Positions 1 through 7,108 of a DNA stretch of 55,274 nucleotides are shown one piece after another. Where the stretch lies: positions 1-55,274 of the forward strand of contig UQUL01000012.1 in the NCBI GenBank assembly GCA_900544235.1. The letters run 5' to 3'. Each line of letters starts with the position of its first letter. Position 1 is the stretch's first letter. The stretch is from an uncultured Collinsella sp. (lineage in GTDB: Bacteria; Actinomycetota; Coriobacteriia; Coriobacteriales; Coriobacteriaceae). The notes under the pieces were generated by a model that was not told the origin of the DNA, ran no database searches, and saw nothing but the letters and a program-made list of their open reading frames with translations. The translations under genes and the position numbers were made by a program.

Positions 1-50
1 GCCGCCGAGACCTTGAACTGCCTGTCGTATCGCTTTCTTCTTTGGGTCAT
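1..50 (-). CDS. IS3-type transposase OrfA, N-terminal fragment (cut by window edge)
   Basis: Only the first 16 codons lie in the window. They read MTQRRKRYDRQFKVSA from an ATG at 50, preceded on the minus strand by AAAGGTG at good spacing. A short basic start followed by R-Y-x-x-x-F-K is typical of IS3/IS150 OrfA proteins, where it opens the helix-turn-helix that binds the element's ends. The sequence upstream (about 60-110) would hold the terminal inverted repeat of the element. A TGGACACC block on the minus strand at about 75-85 fits that idea, but the other end is outside the window, so this is inference. Whether the element is intact cannot be judged. Confidence 0.55.
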   Translation of the reverse strand, partial: MTQRRKRYDRQFKVSA

Positions 51-191
51 CTTGAGCACCTTTCGCTCTTAACTAGGTGTCCAATTCATCATACCCACTC
101 CAGTAGGCCGCTAATTAGCCCGTCCAAGAATTGGGATGCAGTTCAATACGAGCTCGGGGCTCTTTTCGTCAAGATTGGGGACGCATGGCCG

Positions 192-318
192 GACGAAAAC
201 AATTTGCGTCTGGTAATAAGCGTACGAAAGCGCAATTTACGTCTTAATTCCGTACGCAAATCAAGACGAAAACCGTTTGCGTCTGCTATAAATCCGCACG
301 AAAACGGTTTTCGTCTTG
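192..318. repeat. Two imperfect tandem copies of a ~54-bp hairpin-forming repeat
   Basis: GACGAAAACAATTTGCGTCT begins copy 1 (192-245) and GACGAAAACCGTTTGCGTCT begins copy 2 (265-317). Each copy ends with ACGAAA...CGTCTT. In copy 2 the arms 262-278 and 302-318 are a perfect 17-bp inverted repeat. The repeat lies just past the stop codon of the AAA ATPase gene, so it could end that transcript, although no T-run follows it. Confidence 0.7.
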
Positions 319-335
319 CAGGGCAGTTACCGCTT

Positions 336-1427
336 CTACAGTTCAACTTCCAGTTCGGCTTTGTGTTCGTAGAGGTAATTGCGCATGTAGGGGATGGCAA
401 ATGAGACCTTGCCGTACGAGGGAGCCTCGATAATCGATTCTCTTAACAGGCGGCTGCGGACGGAGCTCACCTGTTGAGGCGTTTTGTTTAGGCCATCGGC
501 AACCATGCTAGTCGAGCTCGTCTGCCCCAAAGACGCCATGCTCAGCAGATAAGCGATGCACGTGGGCGGAATGCGCTGCAGCGCGGGCTCAATCACCATG
601 GCGCAGAAGCGTTCGCGTGCCGTTGCAATGCCACGCTCGGCTTCTTCTTCTCCAATAATCGCTGTATGTGCGCGTCTTGCCAACTGCCATGCGTAGTATC
701 CAACGAGTTGGATCATGAAAGGATAGCCTTGCGTTGCCTCGGCAAGTTGGCCGGCAATACCTGGCTGCAACTCCATGCCAGACGCTTCAATGGTTTCCTC
801 GAGGGAGTACGACACTTCGGTTACTGCCACAGCCTTCAGATCAAAGGGGAGGGCGCGGCGCAAAAACGCAAGTGTCTTTCCGTTGATGATGCTTTCAATC
901 ATCGAAGGCAGCCCAGCAAAAACAAAGGCGATATCAAGGTCTTCGCCGATAACCTGCTGAATCGCAATGGAGAGCGTTCGGACCTCATCGAGCTCTGCGT
1001 CTTGAACCTCGTCGAGAGTGATGAGCAGGCCATTTTCATTCTTGGATATTGTCTGTCTCATGGCGTCGCGTAGCGATGGACCGATTCGCTCAATGTCTAT
1101 GCTGCCGATGGATATGCCAGCTACGGTGGGCTCAAATCTGGCGTGTTTGGCCTGGAATTTGGGCTGCAGCTGTTCGAGAATGCGTTGGCAAAGTCCCTCG
1201 GTTGCGACCTCTTTTATGACCGTCCAGCCACGGCTTTGCGCCAAACGTGAGCACTCGTCAAGGAGGACCGTCTTGCCCGTTCCACGGACGCCGGCTATGC
1301 GCATTAGGCGCCCCGGGGCACCAGGCCCGTTGGCGAGGCCCTCATTGAATTCTTCGAGCACATCTTCGCGGCCGATAATCGTGGGAGGTGTTTTACCTGC
1401 TGTGGGCTTAAAAGGGTTTGTTTGCAT
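336..1427 (-). CDS. AAA+ ATPase (ORC/ATPase_2-like) with C-terminal winged helix
   Basis: The N-terminal half is a P-loop ATPase: GREDVLEEF is the usual lead-in, GVRGTGKTVLL is Walker A and LLITLDEVQD is Walker B. The last ~80 residues (IPPTCIAYLLSMA...VSSVRSRLLRESII) look like a winged helix. The layout matches ORC/Cdc6-like ATPases that are common as orphan genes in bifidobacteria and Coriobacteriia; their substrates are mostly unknown. A GTG nine bases upstream (1436) is in frame, but it lies inside AAAGGTGG, which is the evident ribosome binding site for the ATG at 1427, so I use the ATG (363 aa). The gene follows the YczE-type gene on the same strand after a 111-bp gap filled by a 10-bp repeat array. 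Function is inferred from motifs only. Confidence 0.8.
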   Translation of the reverse strand: MQTNPFKPTAGKTPPTIIGREDVLEEFNEGLANGPGAPGRLMRIAGVRGTGKTVLLDECSRLAQSRGWTVIKEVATEGLCQRILEQLQPKFQAKHARFEPTVAGISIGSIDIERIGPSLRDAMRQTISKNENGLLITLDEVQDAELDEVRTLSIAIQQVIGEDLDIAFVFAGLPSMIESIINGKTLAFLRRALPFDLKAVAVTEVSYSLEETIEASGMELQPGIAGQLAEATQGYPFMIQLVGYYAWQLARRAHTAIIGEEEAERGIATARERFCAMVIEPALQRIPPTCIAYLLSMASLGQTSSTSMVADGLNKTPQQVSSVRSRLLRESIIEAPSYGKVSFAIPYMRNYLYEHKAELEVEL

Positions 1428-1445
1428 GTGAGCCACCTTTGCTCA

Positions 1446-1511
1446 AGATATAGCAAGATATAACAAAGTATAGCAAGATATAGCAAAGTATAGTGAGATA
1501 TAGCAAAGTAA
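1446..1511. repeat. 10-bp iteron-like tandem array upstream of the AAA ATPase
   Basis: About 6.5 head-to-tail copies of ARRTATAGCA run without interruption: AGATATAGCA, AGATATAACA, AAGTATAGCA, AGATATAGCA, AAGTATAGTG, AGATATAGCA, AAGTA. The 10-bp period is close to one helical turn, so all copies face one side of the DNA. The array ends about 10 bp before the AAAGGTGG ribosome binding site of the minus-strand ATPase gene and supplies several TATACT/TATATCT hexamers that could act as -10 elements. Confidence 0.85.
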
Positions 1512-1538
1512 GCGCTACTCGCGGGTTTTGCGGTGGTG

Positions 1539-2219
1539 CTATTTTCCAAATGCCGCGCGGATAAAGCGCTGGGCGAACAGCTTGTTGGCGACGTTGATGA
1601 CATGGCCCAGGAACAGTGCCGAGATGGCGGTCGTGACGCCAAAGCCGCCCAGGTTGTACATAAAGATCAGCGACAACGCGAGCGAGGCGGCGACATGTGA
1701 GCAGTCAAACACGACTTTTACGTCACCAAAGCGGCGTTTAAGCTTTTCGGCAATGACTTGCACCAAGCCGTCGGGCGCGTTGGGGACAACGCCCATGTTG
1801 ACGACGAGACTTACGCCAAATGCGGTGACAGCGAGGGAGAGCAGCATGGTCGCAATCTGTGTGGGGAGTGCCGTGGGATGCAGTGGGTTGACCGCCATGA
1901 AGAGGTCGGTCAAGCCGCCAATCAGCGTTGAGAAGAACAACTCGAGCAGGATGCGCGGCTGGAACTCGCTTCGCAAGATGGCTAATTGCGCCACGATGTA
2001 GGCGACGTAGGTTGCGGTGATCCAAAAGCCGAGCGTCTTGCCAGTGAGCATGGATAGGGTTGTGGCAAAGCACGTGAGCGCGGCGACGCCCAGGCCGGAT
2101 GCCGTCTGGAGACTCATACCGAGTGCCAGTACTGCAACGCCCACAAGATACATCAGCATTCTGATGACGGTATGGCACCAGTCGATGTTCTCGCCATGCA
2201 TGATGATGAGCGGTCGCAT
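1539..2219 (-). CDS. YczE/YitT-type integral membrane protein
   Basis: 226 aa, hydrophobic throughout, with about five predicted membrane segments (for example YLVGVAVLALGMSLQ, IATMLLSLAVTAFGVSLVV). The patterns GLGVAALTCFATTLS and GVVPNAPDGLVQVIAEK match the YczE/YyaS/YitT family, whose biochemical role is not established. The ATG at 2219 has a strong AAAGGACGGG site. Upstream it shares two elements with the KDG genes: a LacI-type operator (2460-2475) just downstream of a TATACT box, and a structured leader (2253-2358) also found before kdgA. I infer it belongs to the KDG regulon. It could be a transporter or a membrane accessory factor; the sequence does not say which. Confidence 0.75.
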   Translation of the reverse strand: MRPLIIMHGENIDWCHTVIRMLMYLVGVAVLALGMSLQTASGLGVAALTCFATTLSMLTGKTLGFWITATYVAYIVAQLAILRSEFQPRILLELFFSTLIGGLTDLFMAVNPLHPTALPTQIATMLLSLAVTAFGVSLVVNMGVVPNAPDGLVQVIAEKLKRRFGDVKVVFDCSHVAASLALSLIFMYNLGGFGVTTAISALFLGHVINVANKLFAQRFIRAAFGK

Positions 2220-2252
2220 GTTGCTACCCGTCCTTTCGGTTGTGTGAAAAAG

Positions 2253-2358
2253 CTGACCCGGGCCGGCAAAAGAGGGTTATCGGAGGCACTGCTGCAAAAG
2301 CAGAAAAGCCGGCCCCACGGTCAGTCGTCTAGGAAGTGTCTCGCTGTGCCGGAATGGG
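2253..2358 (-). ncRNA. Candidate structured leader RNA upstream of the YczE-type gene (copy 1)
   Basis: Read on the minus strand, a 5' block CCCCATTCCGG...CTTCCTAGACGACTG leads to a stem CTGACC..GGGGCCGGC (2308-2324), a small hairpin CTGCTTTTGCAG, the conserved strand GTGCCTCCGATAACC, and the closing arm GCCGGCCCGGGTCAG (2253-2267). The same order recurs at 4480-4595 before kdgA with partly different stem bases. The end lies about 34 nt before the start codon. It does not match a riboswitch class I recognise. Confidence 0.5.
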
Positions 2359-2459
2359 GCTAAAGGTCCAACGAGACGGGAAGAAAGCAAATGGCATTGC
2401 GTGGGCGATAAGATGCCAAGATGGTAGGGTGTGTCTTAGCATCCTATTGCCCACGCTCA

Positions 2460-2475
2460 ACGAAATCGGTTTCGT
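2460..2475. promoter_or_regulatory. LacI-family operator upstream of the YczE-type gene, with -10 box
   Basis: ACGAAATCGGTTTCGT is a near-perfect palindrome of the LacI/GalR type. On the minus strand a TATACT hexamer (2485-2490) lies just upstream, so the operator would sit near the transcription start. The region 2410-2475 resembles 5772-5849 beside kdgK (TGCCAAGAyGGTAGGGTG and ACGCTC in the same order), which suggests a shared or duplicated control region. Confidence 0.65.
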
Positions 2476-2567
2476 TTGAGCCTAAGTATACGCACGGGAT
2501 TTTATTTGCGAAGAGAAAAACAATAAAAAGGTGAACGTTCACCTAATCGCAACAACTCGTTGGCTGT

Positions 2568-2634
2568 AGTTACGGTGGAATAGTTCCTGTTTTTGCTGCT
2601 GAAGGCCTTGAGCAGGAACTATTCCACCGCAACT
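2568..2634. repeat. AGTTGCGGTG-family hairpin repeat, copy 1
   Basis: Arms 2568-2589 and 2613-2634 pair over 22 bp with one mismatch (AGTTACGGTGGAATAG... against ...CTATTCCACCGCAACT). A second copy lies at 3411-3477, so the pair brackets the gntR gene. No T-run follows this copy, so it is probably not a terminator. The rest of the 2220-2706 gap holds the leader RNA, the operator and AT-rich sequence. Confidence 0.75.
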
Positions 2635-2706
2635 TATGAGGGGGCGGGGGATGCGATAGTATTGCATGGTGGTATTCGACTAACCGAGGACTTATCCGAG
2701 GGCTTT

Positions 2707-3396
2707 ATGGAACAGCAGCATTATCAGAGCCTGCAAGACCAGGCGTACAACGCATTGCGGTCCAAGATCATCTATGCCGAGCTCAAGCCCGGCACGCGCC
2801 TTTCGGCGATTGGCCTGGAAAAGGAGACGGGAATCGGACGCACGCCCATTCGCGAGTCCTTTGTGCGCCTGCGTGAGCAGGAGCTGGTGGAAACGCGTCC
2901 CAAAAGCGGCACCTACGTCTCTAAGATCAGCATGGAACGCGCCGAAAACGCCTGCTTTTTGCGCGAGAAGCTCGAGAGAAGCGTGCTAATTAAATGCTGT
3001 TCGGCCGCCTCGCCCGAGCAAAAGCAGCGGCTTGAGCAGATTCTTACCGAGTCCGAGTCGCTCGACCATGGCGAAACGCGCCGTTTCTTTGACCTGGATA
3101 ACCTGTTCCATGAGACATGTTTTGAGATTGCCGGTCGTCACATGTTGTGGGATTGGATGAAGAGCATCAACACGCATTTTGAGCGATATAACTGGTTGCG
3201 TATGGTGTCGCAGGATTTGGATTGGGAGCCGATTCGTCGGCAGCATCGCCGGATTCTCGAGGCCATTAAGAGGGGCGATACCGACACGGCGAGCTATCTG
3301 GCAGAGACGCACTTGCACCTGATGCCCGAGGAGCAGGGCCCGGTTATCGCCTTGCATCCCGACTATTTTGAGCTGTCCAAAGACTCGTTCATCTAA
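2707..3396 (+). CDS. GntR-family transcriptional regulator (FCD type)
   Basis: 229 aa from the ATG at 2707, where similarity to the family begins (LQDQAYNALRSKIIYAELKPG). The winged helix (residues ~8-75) includes LSAIGLEKETGIGRTPIRES, the GntR recognition helix, and TRPKSGTYVS as the wing. The C-terminal ~150 residues are all-helical with the FCD pattern (DLDNLFHETCFEIAG, RRQHRRILEAIKRGD), which in FadR-type members binds a metal and a carboxylate effector. An in-frame start at 2593 would include the hairpin repeat and is unlikely. It stands next to the KDG genes, where FCD regulators of sugar-acid metabolism are common, but its target is unknown. Confidence 0.85.
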   Translation: MEQQHYQSLQDQAYNALRSKIIYAELKPGTRLSAIGLEKETGIGRTPIRESFVRLREQELVETRPKSGTYVSKISMERAENACFLREKLERSVLIKCCSAASPEQKQRLEQILTESESLDHGETRRFFDLDNLFHETCFEIAGRHMLWDWMKSINTHFERYNWLRMVSQDLDWEPIRRQHRRILEAIKRGDTDTASYLAETHLHLMPEEQGPVIALHPDYFELSKDSFI

Positions 3397-3410
3397 TCAA
3401 TCCCCATATA

Positions 3411-3477
3411 AGTTGCGGTGAAATAGGGACTGTTTTGCGGCCTAGGTGGCGCAAACAGTCCCTATTTCACCGCAACT
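3411..3477. repeat. AGTTGCGGTG-family hairpin repeat, copy 2
   Basis: Arms 3411-3435 and 3453-3477 are a perfect 25-bp inverted repeat (AGTTGCGGTGAAATAGGGAC... and its complement). It starts 14 bp after the gntR stop codon. It shares AGTTrCGGTGrAATAG with copy 1 at 2568-2634. Confidence 0.85.
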
Positions 3478-3502
3478 GCGTTGGGGCGTAACCGGGGCAC
3501 AA

Positions 3503-3573
3503 AGCTGCGGCACCGCTTGGAGGAAAAGACCGGAAGCAAGGGTCCATTCCTCCAGACGGCGCCGCAGCTGTTT
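3503..3573 (+). terminator. Hairpin with T-run, probable terminator
   Basis: AGCTGCGGC (3503-3511) pairs with GCCGCAGCT (3561-3569). Inside it, GGAGGAA (3519-3525) pairs with TTCCTCC (3547-3553). TTTT follows on the plus strand. It may end the gntR transcript. Confidence 0.5.
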
Positions 3574-3631
3574 TGATGGCTCGGCTTTTACCGAAGTGAC
3601 TCAGTTGAGCGCGACTGCCAGCCGATTATAC

Positions 3632-3732
3632 AAAGCGGCTCGGGGGCGTGTCGCTTCCGTCACGTTCTATCAGCATACAAGACGGTTTTGGTTCTTGCTC
3701 GTGACGGAAACGGCGCGCTTCCGAGCCGCTTT
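3632..3732. repeat. Long imperfect hairpin (32-bp arms) between gntR and kdgA
   Basis: AAAGCGGCTCGG (3632-3643) pairs with CCGAGCCGCTTT (3721-3732), and GGGCGTGTCGCTTCCGTCAC pairs imperfectly with GTGACGGAAACGGCGCGCTT. The 37-nt loop holds no gene. With the hairpins on either side, nearly the whole gap between the two convergent genes is foldable. Confidence 0.7.
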
Positions 3733-3737
3733 AAAAG

Positions 3738-3769
3738 AAAGGGGGCGAGGTCTAGGGCACGCCCCCTTT
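3738..3769 (-). terminator. Rho-independent terminator of kdgA
   Basis: On the minus strand AAAGGGGGCG pairs with CGCCCCCTTT and is followed by CTTTT. It begins about 20 nt past the kdgA stop codon. Confidence 0.8.
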
Positions 3770-3787
3770 CACGATAGGGAGCTAAAC

Positions 3788-4429
3788 CTAGCCGCGGACC
3801 TTCTTGACGACGTCCATGGCCTCGCGGGCGATCTGCTCGACCTTGGAGAAGTCACCGTCGGCAAACAGGGCCGGCTTGACCATCCAGGTGCCACCGCAGG
3901 CGATGATGGCGGAGGAGCTCAGGTACTCCTCGACGTTGGCGGTGCTCACGCCGCCGGTAGGCATAAAGCGGTGACCGACAAACGGAGCGGCGAGGGCCTT
4001 GATGGTGTTCAGGCCGCCATACTGGGACGCGGGGAAGAACTTGGTGACCTTGAGACCCAGGTTCTCGGCTGCGGTGACCTCGGAGGGGGTCACGGTGCCG
4101 GGAAGGACGGGCAGGTCGATGTCGATGCAGTGCTTCACGACGTCCTCGTTGTAACCCGGGGAGACGATGAACTTGGCACCGGCTGCGCGGGCCTGCTCAA
4201 CCTGCTCGACGGTCAGGACAGTGCCGGCGCCAACGCACATCTCGGGCTCGGCCTCGGCCATAGCGGCGATGCACTCGGCGGCGCAGGCGGTGCGGAAGGT
4301 GACCTCGGCGGACTTCATGCCAGCTGCCATAAGAGCGTGGGCGAGCGGAGCGGCGTCCTCGACCTTGTCGAGCACAACGACCGGCACGATGCCCAGGGAC
4401 TCAAGCGTGGTGTAGAACTGATCGAACAT
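3788..4429 (-). CDS. kdgA: 2-keto-3-deoxy-6-phosphogluconate (KDPG) aldolase
   Basis: 213 aa, the usual length of the KDPG/KHG aldolases. It splits KDPG into pyruvate and glyceraldehyde 3-phosphate in the cytoplasm, through a Schiff base. The Schiff-base lysine is K130 in TKFFPAS, the acid/base glutamate is E42 in AEVTFRT, and TGGVS near residue 160 binds phosphate. The start is the ATG at 4429, preceded by AAAGGAAC; an upstream in-frame extension lacks such a site. It follows kdgK on the same strand but is separated by about 250 bp that hold the conserved leader 4480-4595, so it may be controlled separately. With kdgK it forms the end of hexuronate/KDG breakdown. Confidence 0.93.
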   Translation of the reverse strand: MFDQFYTTLESLGIVPVVVLDKVEDAAPLAHALMAAGMKSAEVTFRTACAAECIAAMAEAEPEMCVGAGTVLTVEQVEQARAAGAKFIVSPGYNEDVVKHCIDIDLPVLPGTVTPSEVTAAENLGLKVTKFFPASQYGGLNTIKALAAPFVGHRFMPTGGVSTANVEEYLSSSAIIACGGTWMVKPALFADGDFSKVEQIAREAMDVVKKVRG

Positions 4430-4479
4430 GATGTTCCTTTCGATGCGTGGCGCGCATGGGCGCGTGATTACCAAATGTG

Positions 4480-4595
4480 CTGGTCAGGAGCCGATTTTGG
4501 ATTGGTTATCGGAGGCACTGCTTGGGGTTCAAGCAATTCCAAAACCGGCTGCTCGACCAGTCATGTAGGGAATGCCAGACAAAACCGGAATGGGA
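4480..4595 (-). ncRNA. Candidate structured leader RNA upstream of kdgA (copy 2)
   Basis: On the minus strand: 5' block CCCATTCCGG...TTCCCTACATGACTG, stem strand CTGGTCGAGCAGCCGG (4545-4560) running into TTTTGGA, hairpin TGCTTGaaccccAAGCA, conserved strand GTGCCTCCGATAACC, then the closing arm 4480-4502. The two long arms pair over about 22 bp with a few bulges. The arrangement equals that at 2253-2358. It ends about 50 nt before the kdgA start codon. Confidence 0.55.
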
Positions 4596-4682
4596 CTGGT
4601 GGTTTTGCCCGGCCGGAGGAATCGGGGAGCGGGCCGCAGGGGTATGGGATTGGAAAGCTGCGGCCCGCGGAATGGAGACGGA

Positions 4683-5717
4683 CTAGCGCGCGACGCGGGT
4701 GCCACCGTCGGCGGCGGATGCCACGGATGCGATCTCGCCTGCGGTCACCAAGTTGGAATCGCCCTTGATGGTGAGCTTGAGGATCGAGGCTGCAATCGCG
4801 TAGTTGACGGCAGCCTGCGGATCGAAGTCGTTGATGAGGGCGTGGACCAGGCCGGCGTTGAAAGCGTCGCCGGCGGCAACACCCTCAAGCACGTGCACAT
4901 CGTGAGCAGGGGAGAACCAGTGCTCGCCGCTCTCGGCGTCATAGAGCATGCCCATCCAGATGGAGCGCTCGACGCAGGAGATGTTGCGGACGACCGAAGC
5001 GACCTTCTTGCAGCCGTACTCGGCGCAAATCTGACGGGCCATCTCGACGTAGGTGTCGCGCTCCTCGATGCCGTGGGCAAGGGAGCCGGAGACGCAGGTC
5101 ATGCCGAGGCCGGCGGGTGCGTCCTCGTCGTTGGCGATGCAGATGTCGACGAGCGGCAGGAGCTCCTTCATGGTGGCCTGCGACTTCTCGGGCGACCACA
5201 TCTTGCCGCGATAGTTCACGTCGCACACGGTCGTGATGCCCTTGGCGCGGCAGGCGGTGAGGGCATCCTTGCAGGCGGCAGCCATCTCATCGGAGACGGC
5301 GGGGGTCACGCCGGAGAAATAGAAGACATCGATGCCCTTGAGGATCTCGTCCCAGTTAAAGACGTCGCGCTTGGCCATGTTGATGGCAGAGTACTTGCGG
5401 TCGTAGACGCAACCGTTACCGCGCTGCGAGGCGCCGACCTCAAACACATAGGAGCCAAGACGGTCGCCCTGACGCACGACGCGCGTGGTGTCGACGCCGT
5501 AGGCCTTCAGCGAACGCAGGGCGCACTCGCCCAGACGGTTGGCCGGGACAACGGAGACGTAAGCGGCCTTGTCGCCCTGGTAGGCCAGGGAAAGCGCAGT
5601 GTTGGCCTCGGCGCCGCCGTAGCGGACGTCAAACTCGGTTGCCTGCTCAATACGCAGGTGGTCTTTGGGTGAGAGTCTCATCATGATCTCGCCGAAGGTA
5701 AGAACCGTTTTACCCAT
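4683..5717 (-). CDS. kdgK: 2-keto-3-deoxygluconate kinase (PfkB family)
   Basis: 344 aa from the ATG at 5717, which has AAGGAG ten bases upstream. A PfkB/ribokinase fold: TFGEIMMRLSP at the N-terminus and RYGGAEANTALSLA for substrate binding match KDG kinases, and GVAAGDAFNAGLVHAL near residue 290 is the PfkB signature with the catalytic aspartate. It phosphorylates KDG to KDPG, the substrate of the aldolase encoded downstream. An in-frame extension to 5780 runs into the promoter region and is rejected. The promoter (TATACT at 5860-5865 on the minus strand) is followed at once by LacI-type operators, so the gene is probably repressed by the divergent LacI protein. Confidence 0.92.
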   Translation of the reverse strand: MGKTVLTFGEIMMRLSPKDHLRIEQATEFDVRYGGAEANTALSLAYQGDKAAYVSVVPANRLGECALRSLKAYGVDTTRVVRQGDRLGSYVFEVGASQRGNGCVYDRKYSAINMAKRDVFNWDEILKGIDVFYFSGVTPAVSDEMAAACKDALTACRAKGITTVCDVNYRGKMWSPEKSQATMKELLPLVDICIANDEDAPAGLGMTCVSGSLAHGIEERDTYVEMARQICAEYGCKKVASVVRNISCVERSIWMGMLYDAESGEHWFSPAHDVHVLEGVAAGDAFNAGLVHALINDFDPQAAVNYAIAASILKLTIKGDSNLVTAGEIASVASAADGGTRVAR

Positions 5718-5821
5718 GGTCGCGCAGCTCCTTTTACTCGTGCGTACACCTTTGATATGGCGTTGGCACGCAGGTGCCAAGACGGTAGGGTGCGTCTTTA
5801 CACCTGCGTGCCAACGCTCGC

Positions 5822-5867
5822 CGAAATCGGTTTACGAAATCGGTTTCGTTTCGAGTTGTAGTATACT
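5822..5867. promoter_or_regulatory. Divergent kdgK/lacI promoter with two LacI-type operator sequences
   Basis: CGAAATCGGTTT (5822-5833) and ACGAAATCGGTTTCGT (5834-5849) are adjacent copies of one operator. AGTATACT (5860-5867) gives a TATACT -10 box on both strands. For the minus strand the operators lie at the transcription start. For the plus strand they cover the expected -35. This arrangement supports repression of kdgK and autoregulation. Confidence 0.75.
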
Positions 5868-5951
5868 CACCTACAGCGTTTTGCAACCGAGATTTTTAAA
5901 AAAATGCCTAAAATGGCTCAGATCGCCGACAATTGGGAAACGGGGTGCGTT

Positions 5952-6974
5952 ATGGCGCAGATGAGAATCAAGGACATTGCCGCCGAGGCGGGCGTGAGTC
6001 CGGCCACGGTCTCGCGCTACCTCAACAACCGCCCCGGGCAAATGACCGAGGAGACCCGTGCTCGCATCGCGGCAGTTATCGAGCGCACCGGCTATCGCCC
6101 ACGTGCCGCCGCGCGCAATCTGCGCAGCTCGCGTACGAACCTCATCGGTGTGATTCTGGCTGACATCGCCAACCCGTTCTCGAGCGCCATGCTCGAGGGC
6201 CTTTCCGCCAGCGCCGCGGCGCGCGGCTGCTCGCTCATGACGGCCATTAGCGGCAACGACCCCGCTAAGGAAGCGGAGTCGCTCACCAGACTTATCGATG
6301 CCGGCGTGGACGGCCTGGTCGTCAACACCTGCGGAGGCAATGACGAGGCGATCGTCGCGGCAGCGGGACGTCTGCCCGTTGTGCTGCTCGACCGCGATGT
6401 TGCCGACGGCGGTGTCGATCTGGTGACATCTAACAACCGTGAGCTCGTCGCCGGCTTGGTAGACGAGCTCGCCGCTGCGGGCAGCGAGCGTCTGTGCCTG
6501 CTCACCGAGGCAAGCGACGATAGCCCCGTGCGTCGAGAGCGCGCCGAGGCCTTTGCCGACGAGCTTTCGCGCCGCGGCCTTGCGGGCGAGGTCGTCACCC
6601 TGGCCGACGGTGGCGCCACGGGCGTCGGTCGCTTGGACGAGACCATCCGCGGCTATGCAGGCAAAAAGCTCGGCCTCATTGCCGTCAACGGCCTGGTTTT
6701 CCTGCGTCTGACCGAGGCGCTGGCGCAGCTTGGTCCCTCGCTGCCGGCGGGTCTCAAGATCGCAACGTTTGACGACTATCCCTGGAATCACGTGCTCTTT
6801 GGCGGCGTGACCACGGCCGCGCAAGACACCCTTACCATCGCCGAGTGCGTGGTCGAGCGCCTGTCCGAGCGCATCGACGTTGTTACCACCACCGTGGGCG
6901 AGGCCGCAAAGCTGGCGCCCAAACGCATCGAGATCCCCGGCCACATCGAACACCGCGCCTCGACCTCTCGCTAG
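5952..6974 (+). CDS. LacI-family transcriptional regulator, probable KDG regulator
   Basis: 340 aa from the ATG at 5952 (a second ATG at 5961 is possible). The first ~50 residues are a LacI helix-turn-helix: IKDIAAEAGVSPATVSRYLNN, then RPRAAARNLRSSRTNLIGV as the hinge. The rest is a periplasmic-binding-protein-like effector domain (GVILADIANPFSSAMLEGL, DGLVVNTCGG, VVLLDRDV). It is divergent from kdgK and the shared control region carries palindromic operators. I infer that it senses KDG, KDPG or a related sugar acid and controls kdgK, itself and, through the operator at 2460-2475, the YczE-type gene. The effector is not shown by the sequence. Confidence 0.9.
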   Translation: MAQMRIKDIAAEAGVSPATVSRYLNNRPGQMTEETRARIAAVIERTGYRPRAAARNLRSSRTNLIGVILADIANPFSSAMLEGLSASAAARGCSLMTAISGNDPAKEAESLTRLIDAGVDGLVVNTCGGNDEAIVAAAGRLPVVLLDRDVADGGVDLVTSNNRELVAGLVDELAAAGSERLCLLTEASDDSPVRRERAEAFADELSRRGLAGEVVTLADGGATGVGRLDETIRGYAGKKLGLIAVNGLVFLRLTEALAQLGPSLPAGLKIATFDDYPWNHVLFGGVTTAAQDTLTIAECVVERLSERIDVVTTTVGEAAKLAPKRIEIPGHIEHRASTSR

Positions 6975-7108
6975 TCGCTCGTTCGCAACGGCCTGTTCGC
7001 ACACGTTTTTTGAGCGCTTGATACGCTTTAACCCTGCGGAAACATTTTTCTGCGATAGTATCTGCGATATAGACCAGTCGAAACCCGCCCGAAAGAAAGG
7101 GGAGCGAC

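Noticed and set aside
4480..4595. ykkC-type (guanidine/ppGpp/PRPP) riboswitch
   Set aside because: GACTGGTCGAGCAG looks a little like the ykkC core, but the other conserved ykkC blocks and their order are missing.
3446..4768. 440-codon plus-strand open frame across kdgA
   Set aside because: It is the antisense shadow of kdgA and the surrounding hairpins, with Gly/Asp/Leu-rich low-complexity translation typical of the reverse frame of GC-rich genes.
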